Shown here: positions 1 to 6,333 of the stretch, one piece after another
Numbering within the stretch: position 1 is the first letter of the stretch
Layout of the letters: each line of letters starts with the position of its first letter
Assembly (NCBI GenBank): GCA_002470565.1
Contig: DKMQ01000049.1
Location: forward strand, 3,529-11,306
DNA: 7,778 bases
From: Oceanospirillaceae bacterium UBA7410
GTDB lineage: Bacteria > Pseudomonadota > Gammaproteobacteria > Pseudomonadales > Balneatricaceae
Direction of reading: 5' to 3'
Notes under the pieces: generated by a model
The model's input: the letters and a program-made list of their open reading frames with translations, nothing else
What the model was told of the DNA's origin: nothing
Databases searched by the model: none
Translations under genes and position numbers: made by a program

Positions 1-623
1 AATCTGCACCCAAAGCTAAGATAGAGCCAGAACCAGAACAAGCGCCACAGCCAGAGATTCAGCCAGAAGAAACTTATCAACACCAAGCTACACAGGCTCC
101 TGTAATTGAGTCGCCACCGTGGGATGAAGAGCCTCAGCTAGAACAAGAGCGCCAGCCAGAACCAGAGCCAGAGCCAGAAGCTGTTGTAGCCCCACAGAAG
201 CCAGCACATGATTGGACTTTGGCAGACCTAAGCGAACAAAACTGGATTCAAGTGTTTAACGACCTTAATCTATCCGGCATGACTCACGCTATTGCTGCAA
301 ATATGGTGTTTGCTCAAAGACAGGGCACTCATCTGCAATTCACCCTAGAGCAGGGCCAAAGCAGCATGTTAAATGATACTCACCAAAGCCGCATTTGTGA
401 GGCTTTGGAAAAGATGTTTGGGTGTGAATTAAAGTTGAGCATAGGCATTGGAAAAGCTCAAACAGAAACCCCGTTTGCTAATCGCCAAAGGCGTGAAGCG
501 CAGCATCAAAATGAAGCTATTTCATCATTACAAAACGATCCAAACGTGGCGAGTTTAACCACAGCGTTTAATGGGCAGCTAGACACTGATAGTGTATTGC
601 CCGTGAACCCTATCGAAATATAA
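1..623 (+). CDS. dnaX: DNA polymerase III subunit tau (DnaX), C-terminal part
   Basis: This is the 3' end of dnaX, entering the window in frame from base 3 and giving 206 visible residues. Tau is the clamp-loader subunit that links the replicative polymerase cores to the DnaB helicase. About the first 66 residues are a Pro/Glu/Gln-rich linker containing a PPWDEEP segment, typical of tau domain IV. From about residue 70 a folded region begins (W-IQVFNDLNLSGM), ends with a segment rich in Arg and Gln, then DPNVASL and DSVLPV, and fits domain V, which binds the polymerase alpha subunit. The ATPase domains and any internal frameshift site that would yield the short gamma form lie upstream and cannot be seen. 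A TTG at 219 is an internal codon, not a start, because the frame is open back to the window edge. The following ybaB and recR genes strongly support the call. Confidence 0.93.
   Translation, partial: SAPKAKIEPEPEQAPQPEIQPEETYQHQATQAPVIESPPWDEEPQLEQERQPEPEPEPEAVVAPQKPAHDWTLADLSEQNWIQVFNDLNLSGMTHAIAANMVFAQRQGTHLQFTLEQGQSSMLNDTHQSRICEALEKMFGCELKLSIGIGKAQTETPFANRQRREAQHQNEAISSLQNDPNVASLTTAFNGQLDTDSVLPVNPIEI
156..179 (+). repeat. Hexanucleotide CCAGAR microrepeat in the dnaX linker
   Basis: Four tandem copies of CCAGA(A/G) encode an alternating Pro-Glu run within the tau linker. A shorter two-copy run (CCAGAACCAGAA) lies near base 31. Because the unit is six bases, changes in copy number would keep the reading frame and only alter linker length. 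Confidence 0.75.
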
Positions 624-650
624 ACTTAGATTAATGATAAGGAAATACAT

Positions 651-977
651 ATGTTAAAAGGTGGTATGGGCAATCTGATGAAACAGGCCCAAAAAATGCA
701 AGAACAAATGCAAGAATCCCAAGCCGCGCTAGCTAATGCAGAGTTTACTGGCACCTCTGGCGCCGGTTTGGTGCAAGTGGTTATGACAGGGCGTCATGAT
801 GTAAAGCGTGTTCAGCTAGATGACTCATTGATGTCAGAAGACAAAGAAATGCTAGAAGATCTATTAGCCGCGGCAGTCAATGATGCGGTGCGCAAAGTAG
901 AGCAAACTAGCCAGAACAATATGTCTGACATGACCGCAGGCATGGGTATGCCAGCGGGTTTTAAGATGCCGTTTTAG
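651..977 (+). CDS. ybaB: YbaB/EbfC family nucleoid-associated protein
   Basis: A 108-residue protein matching the YbaB/EbfC family, small dimeric DNA-binding proteins that associate with the nucleoid. The N-terminus ([18 protein letters not shown]) is the family's amphipathic helix. It is followed by the conserved TGTSGAGLV strand and turn at about residues 34-42, the acidic helix [16 protein letters not shown] at about 64-79, and the C-terminal motif [10 protein letters not shown]. Length is normal (E. coli YbaB is about 109). The start is supported by AAGGA at 639-643, seven bases before the ATG. The gene sits 27 bp after dnaX and 45 bp before recR, the classic operon order, in which YbaB is often suspected of aiding RecR-related repair. 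Its precise role is still unsettled in the family. Confidence 0.96.
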   Translation: MLKGGMGNLMKQAQKMQEQMQESQAALANAEFTGTSGAGLVQVVMTGRHDVKRVQLDDSLMSEDKEMLEDLLAAAVNDAVRKVEQTSQNNMSDMTAGMGMPAGFKMPF

Positions 978-1010
978 CCACTCACTTTAGTAGCACATTA
1001 TACTAACTAT

Positions 1011-1020
1011 AGGTTAACCT
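1011..1020. repeat. Perfect 10-bp palindrome AGGTTAACCT before recR
   Basis: AGGTTAACCT is its own reverse complement and ends two bases before the recR ATG. Its first three bases (AGG) are also the only plausible ribosome-binding sequence for recR, about nine bases from the start. It could be a protein-binding site or chance; a 10-bp palindrome with no loop is not a good RNA hairpin. Confidence 0.5.
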
Positions 1021-1022
1021 TC

Positions 1023-1634
1023 ATGTCGTTTAGTCCTCTTATTGATGATCTTATTGAGTCTCTTCGCTGCTTGCCGGGTGTGGGACGTAAATCAGCGCAG
1101 CGCATGGCTTTGCATATTTTAGAGCGCAACCGTGAAGGTGGGGCAGTGTTGGCCCAAAGCATAAACCGTGCACTTGATAAAGTGGGTCGTTGTGAGCAAT
1201 GCAGAACCCACAGTGAAATCCCCGTGTGTCGCATGTGCACTCGGCCAGATCGTGACCTTCTTACCTTGTGTATCGTAGAAACGCCTGCGGATATTTTAGC
1301 CATAGAGCAAGGCGCTGGTTTTAAAGGGTTATATTTTGTACTCATGGGGCATTTATCTCCCATGGATGGTATTGGGCCCAATGAATTAGGCTTAGATTTA
1401 CTTGTTTCACGCCTAAAGGAAGAGCAGATCACAGAGGTGGTTATAGCCACTAACCCTACTATAGAGGGTGATGCAACGGCCCATTTTATTCATCAATTGA
1501 TTCGCCAGCAGCTAGATACCCCAGCTGTTAATGTCACACGCATAGCTCATGGTGTGCCTATAGGGGGTGAGCTAGAGTTTGTCGATGGCGGCACTTTGGC
1601 CCACGCGTTTGCTGGCCGCAAGAGTTATACTTAA
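1023..1634 (+). CDS. recR: Recombination mediator protein RecR
   Basis: RecR acts with RecF and RecO to load RecA onto single-stranded DNA at gaps. The 203-residue protein shows the full domain order. A helix-hairpin-helix region lies at about residues 8-33 ([16 protein letters not shown]). A four-cysteine zinc finger follows with C57, C60, C69 and C72. A Toprim domain runs from about 80 to 175, including [24 protein letters not shown] and [12 protein letters not shown]. The conserved C-terminal segment is [20 protein letters not shown]. Length is close to the usual 198-201. The ribosome-binding site is weak (AGG within the palindrome at 1011-1020), so translation may depend partly on upstream operon translation. 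The gene ends two bases before the rnd ATG, so the two are probably co-transcribed. Confidence 0.97.
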   Translation: MSFSPLIDDLIESLRCLPGVGRKSAQRMALHILERNREGGAVLAQSINRALDKVGRCEQCRTHSEIPVCRMCTRPDRDLLTLCIVETPADILAIEQGAGFKGLYFVLMGHLSPMDGIGPNELGLDLLVSRLKEEQITEVVIATNPTIEGDATAHFIHQLIRQQLDTPAVNVTRIAHGVPIGGELEFVDGGTLAHAFAGRKSYT

Positions 1635-1636
1635 TT

Positions 1637-2755
1637 ATGTCAGATATGTATCAATATATAGACACCAACGAAGGGCTACAAATAGCCTGTGACCAGCTTA
1701 TTAAGGCCTCAGCTATTGCTGTGGATACTGAGTTTGTTAGAGAAGATACTTTTTACCCCATTCCAGGGCTAGTGCAGCTTGCCGCAGATGGCAACACCTT
1801 TCTGGTAGACCCTGTTACCATTGATAACTGGCAGCCTCTTCAAACCTTACTCACAGACCCAGACACGCTTAAAGTGATGCATGCCTGCAGTGAAGATTTA
1901 GAGCTATTTCAGCATTGGCTTGAGCTACGGCCCACACCTATGGCAGACACACAAATAGCTGCTGCATATGTAGATATGGGCTTATCGCCAGGTTATCAAA
2001 GCATGGTGTTAGATTTATTGGGTGAAACTGTGGATAAAGGGGAAACACGCTCCAACTGGCTACAGCGACCACTGCGTGATTCTCAGTGCCACTATGCAGC
2101 GATGGATGTGGCTCACCTCATGCAGTGTTATGACCTTCTTGCCCAGCGCTTAAAAGATAAGGGCGTGTGGGAGTGGTTTTTGGAAGATATGCAGCGCTTA
2201 GCGCAGCCCAAGCCAGCTATAGATCCAGAGCTGGCCTACACTCAAATGAAAAATGCGTGGCGTTTGCAGGGCAAGTCTGTAGGGCGTTTGCGTGCTTTGG
2301 CGGCATGGCGCGAAGTAGTAGCGCGTAGCGAAAACAGGCCAAAAAGTTTTGTGGTTAAAGACAGCAGCCTCATTGATATGGCCCATAAAAACCCTGTGGA
2401 TCTAAGTGCCATTGGTGAATGCCAAGACATGCGCCCTAGTAGCTTAAGGCGTTATGGCAAACAGTGGCTGGCTATCATGGGTGCTTCATCACAAGTGTTG
2501 CCAGGGGTGCCGCAGCCTTTATCTAAAAACGAAAACAAAGACTACAAGCGCCTACATAAAGTAGTCACAGATCAAGCTGTGAATGCTTGTGTGCAAGTGC
2601 AATTGATGGGCCGTAAAAAAGAATTATTAGCGCTATTTGAAGGTTTGCGTAAAAAGCAGCCGTTTAGCTTACCCAGTAACTGGCAAGGCTGGCGAGAAGA
2701 GTTTCTTGCAGAGCCAATTGCCACAGAATATAACCATATTCAAGAGACACAGTAA
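1637..2755 (+). CDS. rnd: Ribonuclease D
   Basis: RNase D is a 3'-5' exoribonuclease that trims the 3' ends of tRNA precursors and other stable RNAs. The 372-residue protein has a DEDDy exonuclease domain: Exo I is AVDTEFVRE (D30, E32), Exo II is HACSEDLELF (D87), and Exo III is YAAMD (Y153, D157). An HRDC nucleic-acid-binding domain follows at about residues 205-285 (AWRLQGKSVGRLRALAAWRE ...). The remaining C-terminal part ends in a GWREEFLAE segment like that of E. coli Rnd. Length is normal (about 375). Neither the ATG at 1637 nor the one at 1646 has a strong ribosome-binding site; AAGAG at 1620-1624 is about 12 bases from the first. I keep 1637 because it fits the family N-terminus and is two bases after recR, which suggests translational coupling. 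Confidence 0.95.
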   Translation: MSDMYQYIDTNEGLQIACDQLIKASAIAVDTEFVREDTFYPIPGLVQLAADGNTFLVDPVTIDNWQPLQTLLTDPDTLKVMHACSEDLELFQHWLELRPTPMADTQIAAAYVDMGLSPGYQSMVLDLLGETVDKGETRSNWLQRPLRDSQCHYAAMDVAHLMQCYDLLAQRLKDKGVWEWFLEDMQRLAQPKPAIDPELAYTQMKNAWRLQGKSVGRLRALAAWREVVARSENRPKSFVVKDSSLIDMAHKNPVDLSAIGECQDMRPSSLRRYGKQWLAIMGASSQVLPGVPQPLSKNENKDYKRLHKVVTDQAVNACVQVQLMGRKKELLALFEGLRKKQPFSLPSNWQGWREEFLAEPIATEYNHIQETQ

Positions 2756-3051
2756 TGACTCAAAAGCGTATTATTTGCTCAATTTATCGCAGCAAAAAGA
2801 AAGACGAAATGTATCTCTATGTGGATAAAACCAAGGCGTTAAGTTTAGTGCCAGAGGCTTTGTTAGTGATGTTTGGTAAGCCAGAGCACCGCATGGATAT
2901 GCTACTTACACCTGACAGAAAGTTTGCTAAAGCCAGTGCAGCAGACGTGTTGTCGCAAATTGATGAAAAGGGCTATTATTTACAAATGCCCCCAGTGCGC
3001 GAAGAGTATATGCTGGATCTTTACCGTGCGCCGATTAACCCAACCTATTAA
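2755..3051 (+). CDS. ycgL: YcgL domain-containing protein
   Basis: A 98-residue soluble protein of the YcgL family, whose biochemical function is unknown. It shows the family pattern: CSIYRSKKKDEMYLYV at the N-terminus (residues 8-23), VPEALLVMFGKPE at about 32-44, and EKGYYLQMPP at 71-80, followed by a short variable tail. The ATG overlaps the rnd stop codon by one base (TAATG), with GAGA at 2744-2747 as a likely ribosome-binding site. That arrangement implies translational coupling to RNase D and is the main functional hint the sequence offers. No catalytic residues, signal peptide or membrane segment are apparent. Confidence 0.92.
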   Translation: MTQKRIICSIYRSKKKDEMYLYVDKTKALSLVPEALLVMFGKPEHRMDMLLTPDRKFAKASAADVLSQIDEKGYYLQMPPVREEYMLDLYRAPINPTY

Positions 3052-3073
3052 ACACTGCCGATAAGCTAGCTTT

Positions 3074-3535
3074 ATGAAACATTCAACACAAACAGGGTTT
3101 TGGAAAGACGTCGCCCCCAAAGAAATGACAAGCCAGCAATGGGAATCCTTATGTGACGGCTGTGGGCGTTGTTGTTTACAAAAGCTCATAGATGATGATG
3201 TGCCTTTGATGTATCACACTAGTGTGGCATGCCGTTACCTTGATCTTAAGTCTTGCAAGTGCAGTGTGTATGAAACGCGCCAAGATAAAGTATCCGATTG
3301 CACCTTGGTCACCCCAGAAGCTGTAGAAGAATATAACTGGTTGCCAGAAACCTGTGGTTATAGGCGCGTGGCGGCAGGTAAAGATTTACCTGACTGGCAT
3401 CCATTGGTCACAGGCGATCCTAAATCTACGGTAAAAGCGGGCATGACTGTGCGCAAATGGGCTATATCAGAAGACAAAGTGCCAGAGACAAGGTGGGGTG
3501 AACATATCATTGAGATTCAGCAACTTGGTGAATAA
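3074..3535 (+). CDS. ycgN: YcgN family cysteine-cluster protein (UPF0260)
   Basis: A 153-residue cytoplasmic protein closely resembling E. coli YcgN, from a family annotated as putative zinc- or iron-chelating. The signature CDGCGRCC gives C27, C30, C33 and C34. Further cysteines at 53, 61, 63, 76 and 94 probably complete metal sites; the spacing is typical of the family. Other conserved pieces are WESLCDGC, EYNWLPETCGYR and GKDLPDWHPLVTGD. Function is unknown. The start follows ycgL by 22 bp without a convincing ribosome-binding site. It is chosen because the N-terminal FW(K) segment aligns with E. coli YcgN; the next in-frame ATG (residue 18) would remove that segment. The metal type cannot be told from sequence. 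Confidence 0.93.
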   Translation: MKHSTQTGFWKDVAPKEMTSQQWESLCDGCGRCCLQKLIDDDVPLMYHTSVACRYLDLKSCKCSVYETRQDKVSDCTLVTPEAVEEYNWLPETCGYRRVAAGKDLPDWHPLVTGDPKSTVKAGMTVRKWAISEDKVPETRWGEHIIEIQQLGE

Positions 3536-3570
3536 AAGTAGCTGTTTGCTCTTGTTACAGTGTCTTTAGA

Positions 3571-3600
3571 TTGTGTTATGGTAAGTTAAATAAAAATAAT
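3571..3600 (+). promoter_or_regulatory. Candidate sigma-70 promoter for the VWA gene
   Basis: The 82-bp gap before the VWA gene is AT-rich. The best match is TTGTGT (3571-3576) as the -35 box, an 18-bp spacer, and AATAAT (3595-3600, five of six consensus bases) as the -10 box. Transcription would start near 3607, leaving a short leader of about 11 bases. The -35 match is only partial, so this is a tentative call. No convincing terminator for the upstream operon lies in the gap, so read-through is also possible. Confidence 0.35.
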
Positions 3601-3617
3601 ATTCGGATTTCTAATTA

Positions 3618-5381
3618 ATGTTCAAGTTTCATGCTATGCGCAGTATAAGTGCGACACTTTTCATCGCTTTATTAGCTATAAGTCATCCGGCTATTAGTAA
3701 GCCTTTGTCTAATCAGATGGACATTCGTGTATTGATCGATGTGTCTGGCAGTATGAAAAAAACTGATCCAAACAATCTGCGTATTCCTGCATTACAAGTG
3801 CTCACTCAATTATTACCTAAAGGAAGCAAAGCTGGTGTTTGGCAATTTGCTAACACCCCTAAGGTGGTTGTTCCCCATGGTGAGGTGGATGCACAATGGC
3901 AGCAACAAGCTGCTCTAGCTTCTCAAAAAATATCTTCCACTGGCCTATATACAGACATTGGCGCTGCGCTAACTGCTGCTTCATTTAATGCACAAGATCA
4001 AACCCAAGCTCGCCAGCTACATGTGATTTTATTAACCGATGGTATGGTGGATGTAAGTAAAGACGCCGCCCAAAACGCACTCGCTCGAAATGCGCTGCTT
4101 GAGCCGATACTTCAGCAATACATTAACGTAGGTGCCCGTGTGCACACTGTGGGTTTATCTTATAGAGCCGACCAAGCAACGCTCAGCGCAATAGCCAGAC
4201 GCACTGACGGCTTGTTTGAAGTGGCTGAAGATGCAGACCAACTATTAGATATCTTTTTAAGGGCTTTGGATAACACGGTAGTGACTCAGCAAGTTGCTGT
4301 TGAGCCTATTGAGCAATCTTTTCTAGTAGAGCAGGGCATTGAGTCAATGACTGTGGTAGTAGAAAAAAACGGCGATGAAAACATCAAATTTACTGACGGT
4401 AAGCAAGATATAGTTACCCGCATCCCTGCTATAGACACTCAAATATGGCAGTCCTCCTCTACCCATGAAGTGGTTACAATTCAAGACCCTACGCCTGGCA
4501 CTTGGACCTTAATTAGTGATACCGCCATATTAAAGCGCATCAATGTAGTGGGTAAAATACAAATACTACTACAACAAAGTCATCAAAATATAAAAGTAGG
4601 TCAGCGCAGCTATATCGACGTGCAGCTAGCTAATGCAAAAGGTGAGCTATTATCTGCAGCGCAGCTACAAGGGTTTAAGCTTGAAGTTGCTATGGATAAT
4701 GGTGACAAAGAGGTGTTTGCTCGCAAGCAACGGTTTGCTGTAGATAAAAAAACGCGAATGGATTTGCCCGTGCTTAATCAACCTGGCATGTATAATCTTA
4801 ATATTGCTGTCATTAATGGTTCATTGGTTCGCACCATTAATCGTAGCCTTAAAGTTCACCCTCTTGTGGCCTTAACAGACACCCAAAGAGATGCTGCAAA
4901 CAATGCTCTAAATATGCCCGTTGCCAATGAGGTAGCTGTGATAGTCGATACGGCACCTAAAAAGAGCCAACCCATTCTCATCGAAGTGAGTAAAGAAAAG
5001 CCTTCAAAAGAGTTACAAGCGCTGATGTTTGAGTCACAGGTTGAGCAAGAGGCTACAGCGGTGGTCAATGAGCCTGCAGCGGTTATCAAAGAGGCTGATA
5101 CTGCGCCAAAAACTATTACTGGTCAGATTGTCGATGCTGTTAATGAACTAACGGCCAAGCTAAGTAGCCCAGCCCAAGCTTTAGAAACTTTGCCTAATCA
5201 AACCAGTGACACTGTTAATGAAGCGGCTAGCTCTGTGCAAGATGACCAGATTGTTACAGACCAGTCTATGCATTGGCGCTGGTATATAGTGGGTGGGGCA
5301 GCTTTTGTATTATTGATTTTATTGGTTATTTTACGTAGAACTAATAAAATACCAGAAGCAAAAACACAAACAAAAACTTAA
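3618..5381 (+). CDS. Exported VWA-domain protein with a C-terminal membrane anchor
   Basis: A 587-residue envelope protein of unknown function. Residues 1-27 form a signal peptide (basic start, core ATLFIALLAIS, possible cleavage after AIS at 25-27). A von Willebrand factor A domain runs from about 35 to 215 with an intact metal-ion-dependent adhesion site: D41-x-S43-x-S45 in DVSGSMK, T112 in YTD, and D141 in LLTDG. Residues 225-415 look beta-rich, with a DPTPGTWTLISD segment, and may be Ig-like modules. About 440-550 is Ala/Glu/Val-rich and probably disordered. A single hydrophobic helix at about 555-572 (WYIVGGAAFVLLILLVIL) is followed by RR and a short polar tail, so most of the protein should be periplasmic. 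From memory it resembles the TIGR03503 conserved hypothetical family; I could not verify this. The ribosome-binding site is weak, and the ATG at 3636 (M7) is an alternative start that also leaves a signal peptide. Confidence 0.85.
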   Translation: MFKFHAMRSISATLFIALLAISHPAISKPLSNQMDIRVLIDVSGSMKKTDPNNLRIPALQVLTQLLPKGSKAGVWQFANTPKVVVPHGEVDAQWQQQAALASQKISSTGLYTDIGAALTAASFNAQDQTQARQLHVILLTDGMVDVSKDAAQNALARNALLEPILQQYINVGARVHTVGLSYRADQATLSAIARRTDGLFEVAEDADQLLDIFLRALDNTVVTQQVAVEPIEQSFLVEQGIESMTVVVEKNGDENIKFTDGKQDIVTRIPAIDTQIWQSSSTHEVVTIQDPTPGTWTLISDTAILKRINVVGKIQILLQQSHQNIKVGQRSYIDVQLANAKGELLSAAQLQGFKLEVAMDNGDKEVFARKQRFAVDKKTRMDLPVLNQPGMYNLNIAVINGSLVRTINRSLKVHPLVALTDTQRDAANNALNMPVANEVAVIVDTAPKKSQPILIEVSKEKPSKELQALMFESQVEQEATAVVNEPAAVIKEADTAPKTITGQIVDAVNELTAKLSSPAQALETLPNQTSDTVNEAASSVQDDQIVTDQSMHWRWYIVGGAAFVLLILLVILRRTNKIPEAKTQTKT

Positions 5382-5387
5382 TTAAGT
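5376..5387. repeat. 12-bp palindrome spanning the VWA stop codon
   Basis: ACTTAATTAAGT is a perfect palindrome that includes the TAA stop of the VWA gene. It lacks GC content, a loop and a following U-run, so it is not a credible terminator. It may be chance in AT-rich sequence. Confidence 0.4.
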
Positions 5388-5408
5388 CGTTAGAAGTGGA
5401 ACGGGTAT

Positions 5409-6176
5409 ATGTGTGAACTTTTAGGCATGAGTGCAAATGTGCCTACGGATATCTGCTTTAGCTTTACTGGGCTGATGCAGCGTGGTGGTGGCTGTGGCCC
5501 TCATCGTGATGGTTGGGGTATTGCATTCTATGTAGGTAAAGGCTGCCGTACATTTCATGACCCAAAACCTAGTGCAGATTCTGAAGTAGCGCGCTTAGTG
5601 CAGCGTCATTCAATGAAGTCTCATATAGTCATCAGCCACATTCGCCAAGCCAATGTAGGCAACATCTGTTTGGAAAATACTCATCCTTTTCAAAGGGAGC
5701 TGTGGGGTAAGCACTGGACCTTTGCACACAACGGGCAGCTTACAGACACCTCAAGTTTGTATCTAAACCACTATTTACCTGTGGGAGACACAGACAGCGA
5801 GCATGTATTTTGTTGGTTGCTTAGTGAGCTGCGTACAGCTTTTCCTAAACCACCTTCAGACAAGTCGGTAGTGCGCTATTTTTTACAACAGCACTGTCAG
5901 TATTTAAAAACTCTGGGGGTGTTTAATATGCTGCTTTCAGATGGCGACCATCTTTATTGTTTTTGCTCAACCAAGCTAAGCTGGATTACGCGCAAGGCTC
6001 CTTTTGGTCAGGCCTCTTTAAGCGATGCAGATGTTAATGTGGATTTTGGTGAAGAAACGACACCCAATGATGTTGTTTCGGTGGTAGCCACACAGCCACT
6101 TACAGACAATGAAACATGGCACACTATGCTTCCTGGAGATATGTTGGTGCTGCATAAAGGTGTGGCCCTTAGTTAG
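5409..6176 (+). CDS. yafJ: Class II glutamine amidotransferase, YafJ-like
   Basis: A 255-residue stand-alone Ntn-type glutaminase domain very similar to E. coli YafJ. After removal of Met1, Cys2 would be the catalytic nucleophile that releases ammonia from glutamine. Supporting motifs are MCELLGMSANVPTDICFSF at the start, DGWGIAFY at 34-41, HIRQAN at 77-82, ENTHPF at 89-94, the oxyanion-hole motif HNG at 107-109, and GDTDSE at 126-131. The C-terminal part carries WITRKAPFG and TTPNDVVSVVATQPL, also as in YafJ. There is no synthase or acceptor domain, so the substrate receiving ammonia is unknown. AAGTGGA at 5394-5400 gives a ribosome-binding site eight bases before the ATG. It starts 27 bp after the VWA gene, so the two may share a transcript, though nothing in the sequence links their functions. 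Confidence 0.94.
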   Translation: MCELLGMSANVPTDICFSFTGLMQRGGGCGPHRDGWGIAFYVGKGCRTFHDPKPSADSEVARLVQRHSMKSHIVISHIRQANVGNICLENTHPFQRELWGKHWTFAHNGQLTDTSSLYLNHYLPVGDTDSEHVFCWLLSELRTAFPKPPSDKSVVRYFLQQHCQYLKTLGVFNMLLSDGDHLYCFCSTKLSWITRKAPFGQASLSDADVNVDFGEETTPNDVVSVVATQPLTDNETWHTMLPGDMLVLHKGVALS

Positions 6177-6189
6177 GGTTTGGTTTTGG

Positions 6190-6211
6190 TGTGGTTTAAT
6201 TGTGGTTTAAC
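6190..6211 (+). repeat. Tandem 11-bp direct repeat in a G/T-rich tract
   Basis: Two adjacent copies, TGTGGTTTAAT and TGTGGTTTAAC, differ only in the last base. They sit in a strongly G/T-biased stretch (about 6176-6213) immediately after the yafJ stop. Related GGTTTGG and GGTTTTGG units precede them. This could be a binding site for a regulator with two head-to-tail half-sites, or a simple slippage product. Confidence 0.6.
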
Positions 6212-6222
6212 TGTCCTGAGTG

Positions 6223-6244
6223 TGCTTTTTCTTAAAAAGAAGCA
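6223..6244 (+). terminator. Weak hairpin after yafJ, possible terminator
   Basis: TGCTTTTT and AAAGAAGCA can pair as an imperfect stem of about eight pairs including one G-U, with a tiny loop (positions 6223-6244). The stem is AT-rich and is followed only by TTTAGG rather than a long T-run, so intrinsic termination would be weak at best. It is listed because it lies between two genes where a terminator is expected. Confidence 0.25.
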
Positions 6245-6265
6245 TTTAGGAAATATTTTTCAAAT

Positions 6266-6300
6266 TATGCTGGTTTTCAAACGCATGTTTTATTAGCATA
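6266..6300. repeat. Inverted repeat TATGCT/AGCATA flanking the operator-like site
   Basis: TATGCT at 6266-6271 and AGCATA at 6295-6300 are perfect inverted copies separated by 23 bp. G-U pairs and one more A-T pair could extend the stem inward. The repeat encloses the CAAAC-N4-GTTT palindrome almost concentrically (centres near 6283 and 6284.5), giving a nested symmetry in the fadD upstream region. Confidence 0.45.
6278..6291. promoter_or_regulatory. PsrA-like operator upstream of fadD
   Basis: CAAAC-GCAT-GTTTT closely fits the consensus recalled for the Pseudomonas regulator PsrA, (G/C)AAAC-N2-4-GTTT(G/C), missing only the final base. PsrA-type TetR repressors respond to long-chain fatty acids and control beta-oxidation genes. 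The site lies 43 bp before the fadD start and just upstream of an AT-rich -10-like element, where a repressor could block RNA polymerase. Assignment to PsrA is inference; no psrA gene is in the window. Confidence 0.45.
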
Positions 6301-6304
6301 GCTG

Positions 6305-6314
6305 TATATATAAC
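6305..6314 (+). promoter_or_regulatory. Candidate -10 region of the fadD promoter
   Basis: TATATATAAC contains overlapping -10-like hexamers (TATATA, TATAAC). No good -35 box is found at 16-18 bp upstream, where the operator-like palindrome sits, so the promoter may be weak or activator dependent. The exact hexamer and transcription start cannot be chosen by eye. Confidence 0.35.
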
Positions 6315-6333
6315 AAAAACTTAAAGGCTTATC

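Noticed and set aside
219..623. A separate 134-residue gene starting at TTG 219
   Set aside because: The same frame is open back to base 3 and encodes the typical tau linker and domain V, so this is the end of dnaX.
999..1004. TATACT as the -10 box of a recR promoter
   Set aside because: No -35 element occurs at a suitable distance, and recR fits as part of the upstream operon.
1007..1450. A 147-residue reading frame on the minus strand
   Set aside because: It lies opposite recR, which has clear motifs throughout. The antisense product has no recognisable domain.
2198..2430. Two 62-residue minus-strand frames inside rnd
   Set aside because: Both are shadows of the well-supported RNase D HRDC region and have no family features.
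2637..3064. Two 63-residue plus-strand frames (2637-2828 and 2873-3064)
   Set aside because: They overlap the rnd end and ycgL in another frame and show no conserved sequence.
2980..3189. A 69-residue minus-strand frame across ycgL and ycgN
   Set aside because: It is antisense to two recognised families and has no features of its own.
3541..3560. CTGT/ACAG pairing after ycgN as a terminator
   Set aside because: The stem is only four pairs with a long loop and no T-run follows.
4856..5089. A 77-residue minus-strand frame inside the VWA gene
   Set aside because: It is antisense to the continuous VWA coding sequence with no identifiable domain.
6267..6296. A nine-codon leader peptide before fadD (MLVFKRMFY)
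   Set aside because: No ribosome-binding site lies at a proper distance, there is no attenuator structure, and it overlaps the palindromic region by chance.
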